Shown here one piece after another: positions 11,628 to 23,475 of a stretch of DNA of 64,000 nt (its first letter is position 1; the number at the start of each line of letters is the position of its first letter). The DNA is from Cavia porcellus. Taxonomy: Eukaryota; Chordata; Mammalia; Rodentia; Caviidae. Position numbers and translations under genes: made by a program. The DNA lies in contig NW_026947496.1 of assembly GCF_034190915.1 (NCBI RefSeq), positions 56,988,501 through 57,052,500 on the forward strand. Direction: 5' to 3'. The notes beneath the pieces are model-generated. The model worked only from the letters and a program-made list of their open reading frames with translations. It had not been told where the DNA came from and ran no database searches.

Positions 11628-12930
11628 TAACTACCACTACTACCATCATCACCAGCATTAGAATCATGAGAAATGCCATTAATACTATATAGCATCATCA
11701 ACACCACCATCACTACCACAAATGCCACTAATATCAGGATTGAAATCACCAGTAGCAGTGACACATGAGCACCAGCATCGCCACCACCACTGGAACTTTT
11801 AGCACCAGTGCCTATTCCATTAGCTATATCACCAACACTAGCAGCAGAAGCATTACATAAATAATCACATATACCACAAGCTGCGCCAGCACCATTCGAA
11901 CCAGCCACTACGATGAGCACCGCCAATGCCAGCGCCACCAGCCTGAGCCTCTGCACTTGAACAAACACCCCATTGCCTGCCAGTACCAATGCTTCCATCA
12001 CCTGAACCACTAGTATGGCCAGAATCAGATGCACTACCTGAAATAACATCATTAGTATTATCACCAGCACTGCATCGAGAATACCACGAGTATCACTAAA
12101 ATTAAGAGAAAGACCACTACTACCGGCATCATTAACAGGACTATCACCCTCAATTCCATCAGTCTCAACAGCACTACTACCTGCACCAGCATCAGTGGTG
12201 CTACCAGCATCAGTACTAGCAGTACCACCGGTGTCAGTACTAATCCCACTATGAGTACCACCACCAGTTCCAGAACAGCCAGCACCATCAGTGGAATCAG
12301 CAGTCATGACACCATATATGCAGTATCAACAGCACCACTATAAGTACCAGCAGTACCACCAACATCATCAGCGTCACTATCAGCACTAGTATCCCTAGAA
12401 CCAGCACCAGGACCACTGAAAGCAGTACCATTAGGACCAATCCAGCACCAGCACAACCTTCATCAGCACCACCACTGCTGTCATTATCACCAGCAGCACT
12501 CCCAACAGCATCACTGCCACCAGCACCACAGAAGTAAAGCAGCAGCACCACCACTGCCACTACCAACACCACCAGGACCAGCATCAGCAGAACCATCAGC
12601 ACTACTGGCTCCTTCCTTTAGCGCCAGCACTATTAGCACCACCAGCATGAGCATCTCCACCCCTGGCATCAACACTCGGAGTCCGAGCATCCTTACCACT
12701 GGCACCAGCTACAACATTGGTGGTACTAGCATCTTACCACCAACTCTAGTAGCAGTAGCACAAGCTCCCTCACCACCAGAACTCCCATCCCAAACAGCAC
12801 TATTATCTTCATGTACCAGCACCACCATAAGCACCAGTACCAACACCATCAGCATCACTACCAGCACTTCCAGTGTCAGCATCCTCACCAAGAGCACCAG
12901 TGCCAACACCCACAGCTTGGTACCACAGAA
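11628..12930 (+). repeat. 1.3-kb degenerate (CAC/CAT/CAG)n-type trinucleotide tract
   Basis: Roughly 430 units of a three-base periodicity run across the block, mixing ACC, AGC, ATC, ACT and TCA units (CACCAGCACC, CATCATCACCAGC, AGCACCACCA and similar). The plus strand is poor in G and very rich in CA-starting triplets. The gene's transcript carries the complement, rich in GGU, GAU and GCU. Stop triplets are rare in several frames, so long spurious open frames occur on both strands, including 226 codons at 11627-12307 on the minus strand. These encode only low-complexity Gly/Ser/Ala/Val or Thr/Ser repeats and are not genes. Confidence 0.95.
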
Positions 12931-12990
12931 GAGGCTGTGACTATGAGAACAGCAACATCCTGAAGAGGAAGATGCTGCCCAAACACTTAC

Positions 12991-13061
12991 ATCCCAGGTT
13001 ATCACCAGTTCAGACCGGCTTCCACCTCCTCCATTGACTTCAGAAGGAGGCACTTCTGGAA
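12991..13061 (-). CDS. CNTN3: CNTN3 exon: start of fibronectin III domain 2
   Basis: This small exon of 71 bases follows a CTGACCCACACAG acceptor and ends GAT|GTAAGT. Two bases complete a Val codon, then 23 codons read PEVPPSEVNGGGGSRSELVI and end TWD. It is the linker from FN1 and strands A and B of FN2, with the core Trp of ITWD. The four-glycine GGGG segment followed by SRSEL is typical of contactins 3 to 6 at this position. The exon ends in phase 0 and joins directly to the PVPEEL exon. Its downstream intron carries the trinucleotide tract about 60 bases past the donor. Confidence 0.97.
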
Positions 13062-14641
13062 CTGTGTGGGTCAGAAACACAGAGATGACACCCTATTTGC
13101 ATACAGTAATATTTATCTGAAAGAGGCCTCAATGTTACTTATTGTTAGTATTTGGAATAATTTAATCATTGACACATAATACATATATGCACGTACATGA
13201 GTACATACACATGGATTTTACATGTGTAAAATTAGAGAATCACAATAGTTTATTTCTGTGCCATGCTGGGGATAGATCCCAGGTTTGGTACATGCTAGGC
13301 AAATGATCTACCACTGAGCTATTTCGTCAGCTTTTGAAATTATTTAGATTTGCATGAAATTAGAAAAGATTCTGGTTAGGTCTTCAAATAATTGTTATTT
13401 TTGTGAAATTATGAAATATTTAAAATCTCATAGAATAAGAAAAAATTTAAAGAGGCTTTGAAACTAGTGTGAAGGTTAATAAAATAGGGAAAAGTGGTTC
13501 CCTAGGAATAATAGGGAACTGATCCAGCATGGTCATCTAATGTGTGATTACTCCAAGTGATACAAATCTCAGAATGACATTGACTTTATATAAGAAGGTC
13601 AAAGACTGAAAACCTCAAATCCTGTTGGGAGATACTTTTTATAAGCTTCATACAGACATCAGATTCCTCCACTAACCATAAGAACTGTATGTTTAGTAAA
13701 CTCTATGATACAATTACAGTGTAACTATGCAAAGTCAGATCTCTGTCATACTCCTAACAGTATCTGAAATATCTACAAGTATTGAGCACATAGCAGTCAC
13801 AGGCCAAATATGTGTTATTTGAACAGAGGAACACTAAAGGAGGCACAGTGTCCTATTGTTCATAAACCTTCCTTTATTGAGTAGAATAGCATCATTAAAA
13901 TTATGGAAAACATATTCCATAACTGATACTATATCCCAGTTCCTAATATGATATGTTAGTTCTATTCCAAATACCATTTTAGTTAATATTAATTAATATG
14001 ACACATTGTACAGAAGAAAGTATTTAGGCCCCTTCAGCTGTCTCTATGTGATGTTATGTATACTTTCAAATTTTGAGGTTGAATATTAAGACACTTTAGA
14101 TTTATAAAAGTAGTTTTATGGTTTATATTAATAGGTGACTCCCATGATAATTCAAATGCTAATTCATTTTTAATTTAACACTTGAGAGGCCAAAATACAC
14201 TATTCATCAACTGCTGAAGCTCATTTTCCAAGCTTGGTGGGAGAAAGAGATTCCCTAGCAGTGAGACTCCCAAACATCATTATCTTACCAATTTGTCAAT
14301 GTTTGTTATATGTGAAAACAGCACATCCCTTCCTAACAGGGTAACTATGTCAGTTAGTAATTAAAACCATAAATGACAAAAACATACTCACTAAACATGC
14401 ACTAATGATCATTTATGATGGAATGAACTCTTGGAAATGTCACACTACATCAGAATAATTTACATGTGTTTCTTTTGACAAATGCCATATGGCAAATTCT
14501 TCCATTAGAAAGGTAAGGTAATTGTGACAATGGATTATTGAGACAAATCCCCTCCTTGCCTTGAGTCTAGGGACCAAGGAAATTGAAATACGTACCCAAA
14601 GAAATCTATTAAGCCATTACTCAGAAAACAAAAACACTAAC
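13062..14641 (-). other. CNTN3: CNTN3 intron between FN1 and FN2 (phase 1)
   Basis: This 1580-base intron runs from a GTTAGT donor to a CCCACACAG acceptor. It contains one ID-like SINE and otherwise featureless AT-rich sequence. Confidence 0.92.
13259..13331 (-). repeat. ID-like tRNA-derived SINE
   Basis: Read on the minus strand it gives CTGACGAAATAGCTCAGTGG (A-box side), then GATCATTTGCCTAGCATGTA, CCAAACCTGGGATCTATCCC and CAGCATGG. This follows the rodent ID consensus closely in order. Confidence 0.8.
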
Positions 14642-14791
14642 CTGCCTCTTCAGTTCTTACTTTTTCTGAGGGAAAACTGGGTTCTCCACCTCCGATTTTG
14701 TTACTGGCTACAACCCGAAATTCATATTCCACCCAAGGATTTAACTCGACCACAGTAGCTGTGTGTGTTTTCCCATCGATGACCTCAGGCA
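14642..14791 (-). CDS. CNTN3: CNTN3 exon: second half of fibronectin III domain 1
   Basis: This 150-base exon lies between a TTCCTTTGTAG acceptor and a GAGGCAG|GTTAGT donor. Two bases complete Val, then 49 codons read [20 protein letters not shown], then [20 protein letters not shown], then SEKVRTEEA, and one base starts the next Val. It contains the FNIII strand E 'L-x-P' turn (ELNPWVEY) with the conserved Leu and Tyr, and the GGGEPS F-G loop. The preceding intron is only 99 bases. Compared with the human residues I recall, SLPS is SFPS here. Confidence 0.97.
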
Positions 14792-14890
14792 CTACAAAGG
14801 AACATTTCAGGGAGGTAAGAGTCTGCAGGCCCTAACACTGATCTGAAATCCATCTACATGAGTCTCTGGCACCTTCCCTTCACCTTTTAC

Positions 14891-15049
14891 CTGTTGTGAC
14901 AGTTTGCCAGCCCACGGAGAAAGGTGTTCTAGCCTGGATAGCATATGATGTGACTGGGCTGTGATTGTCTATGCCTTCTCTCCAAGACAGTTGGGCTGTT
15001 GTGTCTGTAATTTCATCAACTTTCACATTTTTTGGTGGTCCAGGTGAAC
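14891..15049 (-). CDS. CNTN3: CNTN3 exon: first half of fibronectin III domain 1
   Basis: This 159-base exon follows a CTTCCTTAG acceptor and ends ACAACAG|GTAAAA. Two bases complete Gly, then 52 codons read [40 protein letters not shown] and [12 protein letters not shown]. It holds the Ig6 to FN1 linker, the PGPP entry motif and the core Trp (LSWREG). Frame is continuous with both neighbours. The introns on both sides are phase 1. The 99-base intron after it (14792-14890) is the shortest in the window. Confidence 0.98.
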
Positions 15050-15858
15050 CTAAGGAAGGCAAGAATGCAAACAATGGGTAGCAATTCCATAAATGTCATC
15101 TTCTTCTCCTACCAGAGTGAAGAGAATATCATATGACTACGTTAATACCTCTAACCTATTCCAATTTCAAAAGCACTTAAGAAAAAAGGTCTCTATCTGA
15201 CACTAATACTGTCATTTTTTTTCCACTTCAGCATTGTTATATCTTAAATCTGGATGTAAAATAGCAATTCGAAAATCCTATGACAACATGATTGAAAGTG
15301 ACACCCTTTTTGAGGCCTCCATTTGGCAGTATTCTCATACCTTTCTAAATTCAGTGCCCTTTTCTTTGGTGGGATGCATTTGTCTAAATCCACTGGTGTG
15401 ACTGCCGTTCACACTGCTGTTGTCTAAAGTCTTTCATTCTCTGATGCACTCTAGTCATTTTTCAGACCAGTGGCAATTCAGTACCATGGACAGCGGATCG
15501 GGCTGGCAAATTGTCTGGGGCATTCTGAATAATTTTGATTCCTTTGGAAGCAGTCATACACACAATATTCTCTCTCACATAAAATATGTTTACTGAATTA
15601 ATGGTATATTCAAAACCAAGCTTGGAAGTAGGTAAGGTATGGCAATTATGATGGGAACTATTTGAAAGACAGAGTTAAACTTTTTATTTCTTTCAATTAA
15701 CACCCATTTTTATTGTCATGATTTGTCTTTGGGGAATCAAATCAATATTATAACTTTCATGCTCATTTGTTACCTCATTACATTTCTTCCTCCAGTAAGG
15801 AATGCTCAGTTAACATATGAAGTTGAAAAATAAAATCATAACAGACATTAACATTTAC
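15050..15858 (-). other. CNTN3: CNTN3 intron between Ig6 and FN1 (phase 1)
   Basis: This 809-base intron has a GTAAAT donor and a CTTCCTTAG acceptor. No repeat or other element was recognised in it. Confidence 0.9.
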
Positions 15859-15976
15859 CTCTTACTATAAGTTCAGCGGCAGATGAAACGCTGTCTACCC
15901 CAGTTTGGACCATACAGACGTACTTTCCACTGTGCCTCAGCTGAATGTTTCTGATCATTAAATCACCAGATGAACT
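15859..15976 (-). CDS. CNTN3: CNTN3 exon: second half of Ig domain 6
   Basis: This 118-base exon follows a TTTTGCCAACAG acceptor and ends AGAG|GTAAAT. Thirty-nine codons read [20 protein letters not shown], then [19 protein letters not shown], and one base starts a Gly codon. It carries the C-terminal half of the Ig fold with the 'H-S-G-K-Y-x-C' strand F motif, whose Cys pairs with the one in the exon at 40236-40411. A 24-kb intron separates the two halves of this domain. The AELIVR end leads into the FN1 linker. Confidence 0.97.
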
Positions 15977-18039
15977 CTGTTGGCAAAATATGGAATAAAC
16001 AAATCATTATTTTTAAAACACAAAGAATCTTAAGGGCTATGGGCCAAAACAACATTGTGCTGAAATCCATATTTAGAGAGAAAACAAAGGTGGTACTTGA
16101 GAGAAGATTGCTCTAATGGGAATCAGTGCCATACAGAACTAAAACAAGTTAAAAACCATACAGAACTGCCAACAAATATTTCTGTAGACAAATAAATGAC
16201 TAGCTTTCTGTTGGGCATTTATGGCTTAAGAAATAATTGAAGGGAGAGATTATAGTCTCAGCCTATTTTTTTCTACCAAGGTGACACTTCTTTTCATGGC
16301 CACTGTTCAGCACTAGTCCAACTCCTCTGTGTGGTTCCAACCCCACTGCAATCATCTAGCTGAGAAGAAGGAAGCATTTAGGTACCTGATGGGAGATAAA
16401 TGCAGGACAAAGGATTACCATGGTCAAAACACTTTTCTAAACTCATTTGGGCTTAGAAAGACTAACATCATTTAACTCTTGAGTTGTAAAGTTTAGAAAC
16501 AGTCAGTATAAGCTTTTTCAATGAGAAAAAATTAAAACATTTTAAACCTTCAAAGACGTTATTCATAAAGATATTTGTTGGCATCCCCCAGCACCAATTA
16601 ATAAAATAAATGTATTTCCAACAGCTCAACTTGAAATTGTGCTCATTTAAAAAGAATATAATATCATGCTTATAAAATGACTAACTGCATGTCGGTTCAC
16701 ACATTAGTGAAAATATAGATTGAAATAAATAAATTAAAAAGAGAGTCCCTTTGAAAATTATCAGTAGGCTATGTACTGATATAGAGAAATAAGCCACGTT
16801 CATTTTATTAATTAAAGACAGCTTGGTTTTTCTAGAATTGATTGAAAGATGAATGCTACTGTTGTGTTTTTTAAGGTAATTTACTAAAACCTACAGAGCA
16901 ATTTCTTAAATATTGCTTTCAATCTTTAGGATTCTTAATGACCTACATATTATCTGTTGGTTGGGTCATATGGCTTTATATGAAATTTCTTGAGTACTTG
17001 GAGAAAGCACATGTAAGGTGATTGATAGCCATAATTAAATGATAATCCAGAAACTGTTAAGTGTGCACATTTTACTTCCATGAAGTTAAAACACTTTTTC
17101 CTTTCCTCCCTCTCTCTTTTTCTCCTCTGGGTTATTTAGAAATTTATCCCCAGGACAGAACCTTCAGTGCCTGCTGACCTGTACATACTCTTCAGGTTTT
17201 ATTAGTTCTATATACTCACAGGAGGGTGATTATCATTTCCATAGAAATCTCTTATTTTCAGTGAAGAACTGTTACTATTAAATATGATCAAGGCATTTAG
17301 GAGAGGGTGCTATTTTTTTCTTACCTTTTTTTGCCTGTTTTGAAAGCTACTGGGTAAAAGAGAATTCTCACAGGACTTTCTTTATGTCTTAGATGGCTAG
17401 ATATAACTTTTAGGTACACAGGACACTGTTTTCTCTTAAAGGAGTAAATGTGAGCGCAGTATTAAGACTGTAACTTCTGTTGAATTTGATACTGATCAGT
17501 AATTAAATAGAAATAACTTAGCTAGATCATAAAAAAAAAAAAAACTCTTCTAAAGAAATTTAGTCAAGCACACTGTCCGAGAAAATACAATTTTTATTAC
17601 CTTTTGAATGTACAGAGTAGGGATTGGGAAATTAACTAAGACATGTTCATATGGTTTATTCAGCATAAATACAGAGCTGAGTGGATGACTACATAAAAGA
17701 AAAATAAAATTTAACAAATACTAAGAGATATCCTCTAATCAATGTTTGTCTTTTTTGATAAAATACCCAAGTATTGTTTCTTTTCTGAGGTCTTCCTTAT
17801 CCCACTCTATCTGCTGTCTTTTAACAGACAGAAGTAAGATTTACTCTAACAAGGTATATTATCATATTTGTTATATTAAATGCAAGGACTGATAATTGTC
17901 TAGCGTATGGTTCCTGTTTTCTAGGATGTAAACTCAAGCCAAGGTAACATGGTGCACCCATGTGAAACAAGGTATACTTACAAGTTTAGAAAGTGTATTA
18001 AAGGTCAAAATAAATCACAAGACATGTACCCTTTGCAGA

Positions 18040-18620
18040 TCACTGCAATATGAAAGGGGCAGATACTCATTTCCAAGTCCTGCTGAAGATGTGGACAGGA
18101 GCTCTTACTATCACTGATGAAAGTGTATATTGGTGTAACTCTTCCTTAAATATGCTTGGAAGAATCAATTAAGGCAGCATATTTGAATAACATACCATCC
18201 ATTCCTTAGTGTGTACCTAGAGAAACACATGTATGTCTATTGGAGGACATGCATAGCTAAAAAATAGCAACCAAATGTCCACCACTGTGAAACAGATAAT
18301 ATTTGTAAAAAAGACATCAGTCTAATGTTTGTTTAATGAAATATGATTAAGCTATGAAAATGAATGAACTGCACACACAGATCAACATGGCTGAATTTCA
18401 AAAATGTAACATATATAAATCAGATTTTAAAAAAGAGAATCTGATAGAAATCTTCTATGGGAGGTGTAGATTGTGGCTACCTTTGAAGTAATGGTTATTA
18501 CTGGAATACATATCATGGACAAATCTAGGACAAGGGTACAGTGCTGATTATATGAATGCTCATTTTGTGAAAATTTATTGAGTTATGCTAATTCATGCAT
18601 TTCTAGTAAAGTGTAATGTC
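18040..18620 (+). mobile_element. LINE-1 (L1M-type) 3' UTR fragment
   Basis: Segments in order are ATAGCAACCAAATGTCCACC, GCTATGAAAATGAATGAACT, ATCAACATGGCTGAATTTCA, GATTGTGGCTACCTTTGAAG and TTTTGTGAAAATTTATTGAG. They match the ORF2 end and 3' UTR of old mammalian L1 elements on the plus strand. The element is 5' truncated. Confidence 0.7.
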
Positions 18621-19478
18621 TATCACAAGGCAGTTATGTACAGATACACTCCTAAATGCTCAGCTCTCAATAGGATAATAGGCTAAAACAGGCAAAATTA
18701 TATGACTAATTATTATTTTTTCAATTTTAATTTATTTTATTAGTATATGTTTGCAGTACATATGCTCACCTCCTGAATGCAAAACTGGCACACTTGCACA
18801 ATCTTAATTCTGTTCTCATCACTCCCCTCTCCTCTCCCCTCCATTACTTGGTTCCCTTCCCCTTTTCAAAAGAGCTGTCTCTCTATTTCGGGTAATTATC
18901 TTTTATTTTGCTCTTTATTTATGTGAATGTAATTCTTAACTCCAATTTCTTTCGCAGGAAAATTTTATTAAACAATTATAGTGCTATAGTTCCTTGGGAT
19001 AAAATATTGAAAGGAAAAAACAGTCCTTGTATTTATAGAGGTGACAGCTGAAAGACAGGCATTCATCAAATGACTACACAAATCAATGTAAAATTACAGT
19101 GTAATGAAAGTGTAAAGTACATAGAAGAATCTGTGGTTTTCTGGAGTTTCAGTCAACTAAAAATCAAGCTAAATAGAGGATTTTTGGGGAAAAGAGGAAG
19201 AGAAAAAAGAAGGTCTGCGTAAGACACATGTCCATGTGTGAAGCCTGTGGGAGGTGCAACGACAGTTTATTTGAAGAGTTCAGGAAAGAGGAAAAGAGCG
19301 GAATGGGGCCGGGTGCTAGGGAAGCCAGAGGGAGAGGCAATCCAGTTTGTTTACAGTTCACAGAAAGTTACATTACAGTTATATTTGTATCATAGTGATG
19401 TTCAATGTTTTCTCTTAGAAATTTTTGCAATTTCTAAATTGTGCTTGAATTGTTTTCTTTTCTCTTGTTCTTTTCTTT

Positions 19479-19653
19479 CCAGTGCCGGAGACTGAATGTA
19501 GAGTATGCACACTGAGCTACACCTCCCAGTCCATTTTCATTTTGAGGTAAATTCCTTCAAAATCACTAAATTGCCCAAAGTGGGCTCAAATTTGGAATCC
19601 TCCTGCTTCAGACTTTCAGGGTGCTGGGGTTACAGGTGCACCACTTTGCCTCG

Positions 19654-19655
<2 letters not shown>
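19479..19655 (-). repeat. Composite B1 + ID-like SINE (B1-dID type)
   Basis: On the minus strand a B1/7SL-derived part comes first (complement of GGGTGCTGGGGTTACAGGTG and TCCTCCTGCTTCAG), then an ID-like part (complement of GAGCTACACCTCCCAGTCC). A 5' B1 joined to a 3' ID-like monomer is the layout reported for dimeric SINEs of squirrel-, dormouse- and beaver-related rodents. The junction could also be two separate insertions. Confidence 0.55.

Positions 19656-19699
<44 letters not shown>
19656..19699 (+). repeat. (TC)22 microsatellite
   Basis: This is a perfect TC run directly adjoining the B1/ID composite SINE at its 5' side. It produces the Ser-Leu and Arg-Glu open frames seen on the two strands. 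Confidence 0.96.
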
Positions 19700-19703
<4 letters not shown>

Positions 19704-22489
19704 TAATCATATATATTTTTTCTAGAGGGAAAACATATTTCCATAACATGTTACAGGTATAAATAGTAAACAGATTTATAAGGCAATTCATCTTTGAAAT
19801 AAATACTAGGGAAAATTTAGTGAGTATCAAGTTAAATAGGAAAGGATATTACTAACTTTTCCCCTATATTTTCTTAGGTGATAACGCTAATGACATCTTC
19901 AATGTAATTAAATAATCCCTCTTGATGTAATTAAATTGATACATAAATAACATGATGCAATAATCCATGTTAGGAGGAACGAAAAAATAAGCAGACAGGT
20001 AATTTTCTTAACTACAGGTACAATGAAAACACATTGTGCTGTCTACCATATGCTAAGAATCAAACTGTAAAATAAAACTAGGAATTAGGGGATAGCCAAT
20101 GTAGCATGAACTTTGAGCACAAAAATTAGCATCAGAAACGAATTCCTTAGTAAGTACTCTACATATAAATGCTGCTGCTAGAGTGCCAATTTTCTAGTTT
20201 AAGAGGGAAAACACATTTTGATGACTATTTGGAAGCCAAGGTTGAGACACAGGTCCTCTGCCTTTTTATCACTTTGTACAGCCCATTACTGCACAGCTTC
20301 CCATATTAATCATCGTCCCTTCACTGGCTTCCGTTCCAAACCCTGACACTGCATGTAAATCATATTCAGAAGCCTTCAAAACAATCAGACCTTCAGGTTC
20401 CCTTTTGAGCCTGGTTGATGCTTTCTTTTGTGAAAGTTTCTAAAGGAACTGGAGAGAAACAACTCACCTGTTTATGAGAAAGCAGATTAAACCTTGCCAC
20501 CATCAACCCTCAGTGGCTGAATCAGGGTCACCTTCGTTACGCATATATTCACCTTATTCAAACGATTCAAAAAATCATAGCCCCTGAAAGGGGAAAATGG
20601 GCCCTAACATTAGCAGTTTTAATTCTTCTGACTGATTAAGAATTTCTACTGTTAGTTAGTTGTCTCCACAGGTGATATTAAAGCAGGTAAGAGGCAATCA
20701 TTTAATATTAACACTTGCTTGACTTTTTTGGTATCAATAAGCTGGAATAATTTTTCCATTACAGGATTTAGAATCCCAGCATGGCCCTTGCTAAGCATTT
20801 CAAATGAATGACACATTAAAGATCAAACAAACTAGGTTGAAGGCGCTTCATGAATATTTTAGGTTGTACTGAGTGCCTGGCTTGACTCATAGTGTCAACT
20901 TTTACATTTCAAGTTCAAGTTTATCTTAAACACTTGGGACTTTTTTCTCTGCTGTGCAGCCTGATGTGTTGATAGAGTAGCTCAGTGAAAACTAGTAATC
21001 TCACTATAAACAGTTGCTGCTCTTCCAGAAATGTTAATGCAGGGATTTCTATGCAGTCATCTTTACAGTCGCATCTTTACTGATTTCTATCCCATACCAC
21101 AGTACTACATGTTTTATTATTTACTTAATTCGTTCTTCTCCTTTATTAAAATTAAATGAATATAGAAACTGACATAATAAATGATATTTTAAGTACAAAT
21201 CTTCTCACCAAAAATAATGATTAACTGCTGAAATGAATACAGTGAGGACAAAATAATATGAATGGACACTGTTCAAGATAACATGAGAGGACATTAGCTG
21301 AATAATGTCAAAATCTTTAAGCCTGAGACCTTCAGTCTGCTGATTCAAAAGTAAGATACAAAAGTATTAGACAAATCTTATAAACACTTAACTATTCTCC
21401 TTGAATTAACTTAAATGATTGAAATAAAATTGAGATGCAGGGCTTTCTTCTTCTATGCTATGTTATTAACTGCTACCTATTCAGTGTTTGCTTTGTGTTG
21501 TGAAGAACACTTTGCTAAATCCATTGGTTCTCAATACTGGTTGTACTATAAATTACACATTAATCTTTTTTTAAAACCAGAAATGGCTAGGCCAGATCCT
21601 AGTACCATTAAATCAGAAGCAACTGTAAAGAGCAGACCTAGAACATGCCATTAAGCAGTTAGGGTCACAAAAATCATTACTCCCCTTATGATTTTCCAAT
21701 TCTAATCTTCACTCTTTTTGGAATTGAAAGGATTGAAATAATTTCCCAGGTCTTATCCAGTTATAAATTCCTGCAATTAACAAATGCATAAAATAACCAT
21801 TAAATTATGCTATACATTGTTGGCTTTGTAAGTAGAAGGAATATTCCTATACATACTATCATCTTTCACGATGGCAAGAAAAATCATATTTCTGAAACAC
21901 TGTCATTTTATTAACATTTTTTAGGTATGTTCATCATACATTTAAAAACAACAGTCATTAAAATAATTCAACATGACGATACATTTCTATTAACAGTTGT
22001 TAATTAATCTGCATCATTATAGAGTTACTCTGGATTGATGTGGAAATTTTCATATAGAATGAAAGCATCTCAAATAAGAGGAACTTATCCTGAAGAACAA
22101 TTTAATACATGATTCAAATCTCATTATTTTTGGCTTTATCCTTCTATTACATGTATGAAGAATACTGAGAGAACATTTGTACCTGATGATGATTGGTACT
22201 CAAGAAAAATAATCCACTGATACAAAGGATTACAGAGTCATTGTTTCATGGAAACTTGACCAAGCTTTAACTGTTTTAATACTAGCACTAACTGTTATTG
22301 CTATGTAATATGTTAACCACCAAATGAAATGGTTTTTTAAAAAGACCTTTTACTCTGCTCAAGAACAAGCAGGGCTCAATGAAGACAGCTCATCCAACTG
22401 CATATTTCATTAGACAGAATGCCTTGTTGGGGACTGGCAAGCTCATTCATGTGAAGGGTAAAGCAATACTGAGTGTGGTGGGAGTTCAG

Positions 22490-22810
22490 AAGTTTATGTT
22501 TGTCTGAGGAACTTGGTTCTTCTTGAGAAGAATGTTTGCATAGTTGGTTCCAGCTTCCTCAAACTATAGTGGCTAAATTCAGAGTCACTGTGCCAGTGGA
22601 CCAACCAAGGCAAAAGTGCATGCATATTTATAAGCTCATGGTAGAAAACTACAGAGTCAAACTTAAGTTCTCCACTAGTCAAAGCAGTTACAAAAGGTCT
22701 ACAAGGTTTCCAGGATATAGGGATGGATTTTACCACTCAATGGAGAATAATGTCAGGCTACACTGTAAAAGGAGCACATTGGATAAGGAATGTGATTGCC
22801 ACCATCTTTG
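22490..22810 (+). mobile_element. Possible old L1 3'-region fragment
   Basis: The region ATATAGGGATGGATTTTACC to GATTGCCACCATCTTTGAGA loosely resembles the 3' end of old L1ME-type elements, and unusually long open frames overlap it on both strands. Frames of 91, 80 and 66 codons here match no protein I know. The assignment is weak. Confidence 0.25.
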
Positions 22811-22950
22811 AGAAACACAACCTCTCATTACCTTCTTGGTCCTTTGTGGGCTTGCCAAGGAAGGGAAAATTGGAATTTAGGGGGTATTTATTCACTGAGG
22901 TTTATCCTTGTACACTTGTCTGAGCTAACTATGCTAAGAAGCTAAAATAT

Positions 22951-22970
22951 GAAAAAAAAAAAAAAAAAAA
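22951..22970 (+). repeat. Poly(A) run
   Basis: About 19 A residues interrupt otherwise mixed sequence. It may be the tail of a retroposon whose body is not recognisable. Confidence 0.85.
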
Positions 22971-23413
22971 CCAACCTGGACAAGACATCCTTGTTTTTAT
23001 GTCAATAGCCTGTGTGTTAGCCAGAAAAAGAACTCCCAAAGGCTCAAAGAGTAAAACTTTACCCTGTCCCAGGAGAAAAACTCCCCAAGAGATCACACCA
23101 CTTTTGTTACAGTTGCAATCTATTGTAATTCCAACAGTTTCCTGATAGTTCAAAGTATAGAGTTTTCATCTCAAAGTCACATTGAAAAAGATAAAGAAGG
23201 AAAGACTAGGTCAGACATCAAACGTGACTATCAATAGACTATGTTTTTCTGACAAAGTGTATGATCTAAAAATTTAAAATCAGTGTAAGAAAAAAGGCTT
23301 GCAAAATCAGAGTTACAATAATTATTTAAAAAATTAACTGCCTAAAATTCATGATAGCCTCAGAATCTAAATATTTAAGCCACTAAAAACTGATATATTC
23401 TTCCCTTTCTATT

Positions 23414-23475
23414 TTATAATATGATCCATTCAATTATATGGTATTCAATTATAATATGATCCATTCAATGGTATA
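23414..23475 (+). repeat. 35-bp tandem duplication
   Basis: TTATAATATGATCCATTCAA occurs twice at a 35-base spacing in very AT-rich sequence. It is a small local duplication. Confidence 0.85.

Larger units (their letters stand above)
10784..12990 (-). other. CNTN3: CNTN3 intron inside FN2 (phase 0), contains the trinucleotide tract
   Basis: This 2207-base intron has a GTAAGT donor. More than half of it is the degenerate trinucleotide tract at 11628-12930, which begins only about 60 bases after the donor. A MIR fragment lies at about 11465-11572. The stretch 10784-11460 shows nothing recognisable. Confidence 0.92.

Noticed and set aside
11627..12307. Minus-strand open frame of 226 codons, the longest in the window
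   Set aside because: It lies wholly in the trinucleotide tract, where stop triplets are rare, encodes only low-complexity Gly/Ser/Ala/Val sequence, and overlaps equally spurious frames on both strands.
22536..22811. Overlapping open frames of 91, 80 and 66 codons as a possible nested gene
   Set aside because: No protein family is recognisable and there is no promoter or splice evidence. The region weakly resembles an old L1 3' end.
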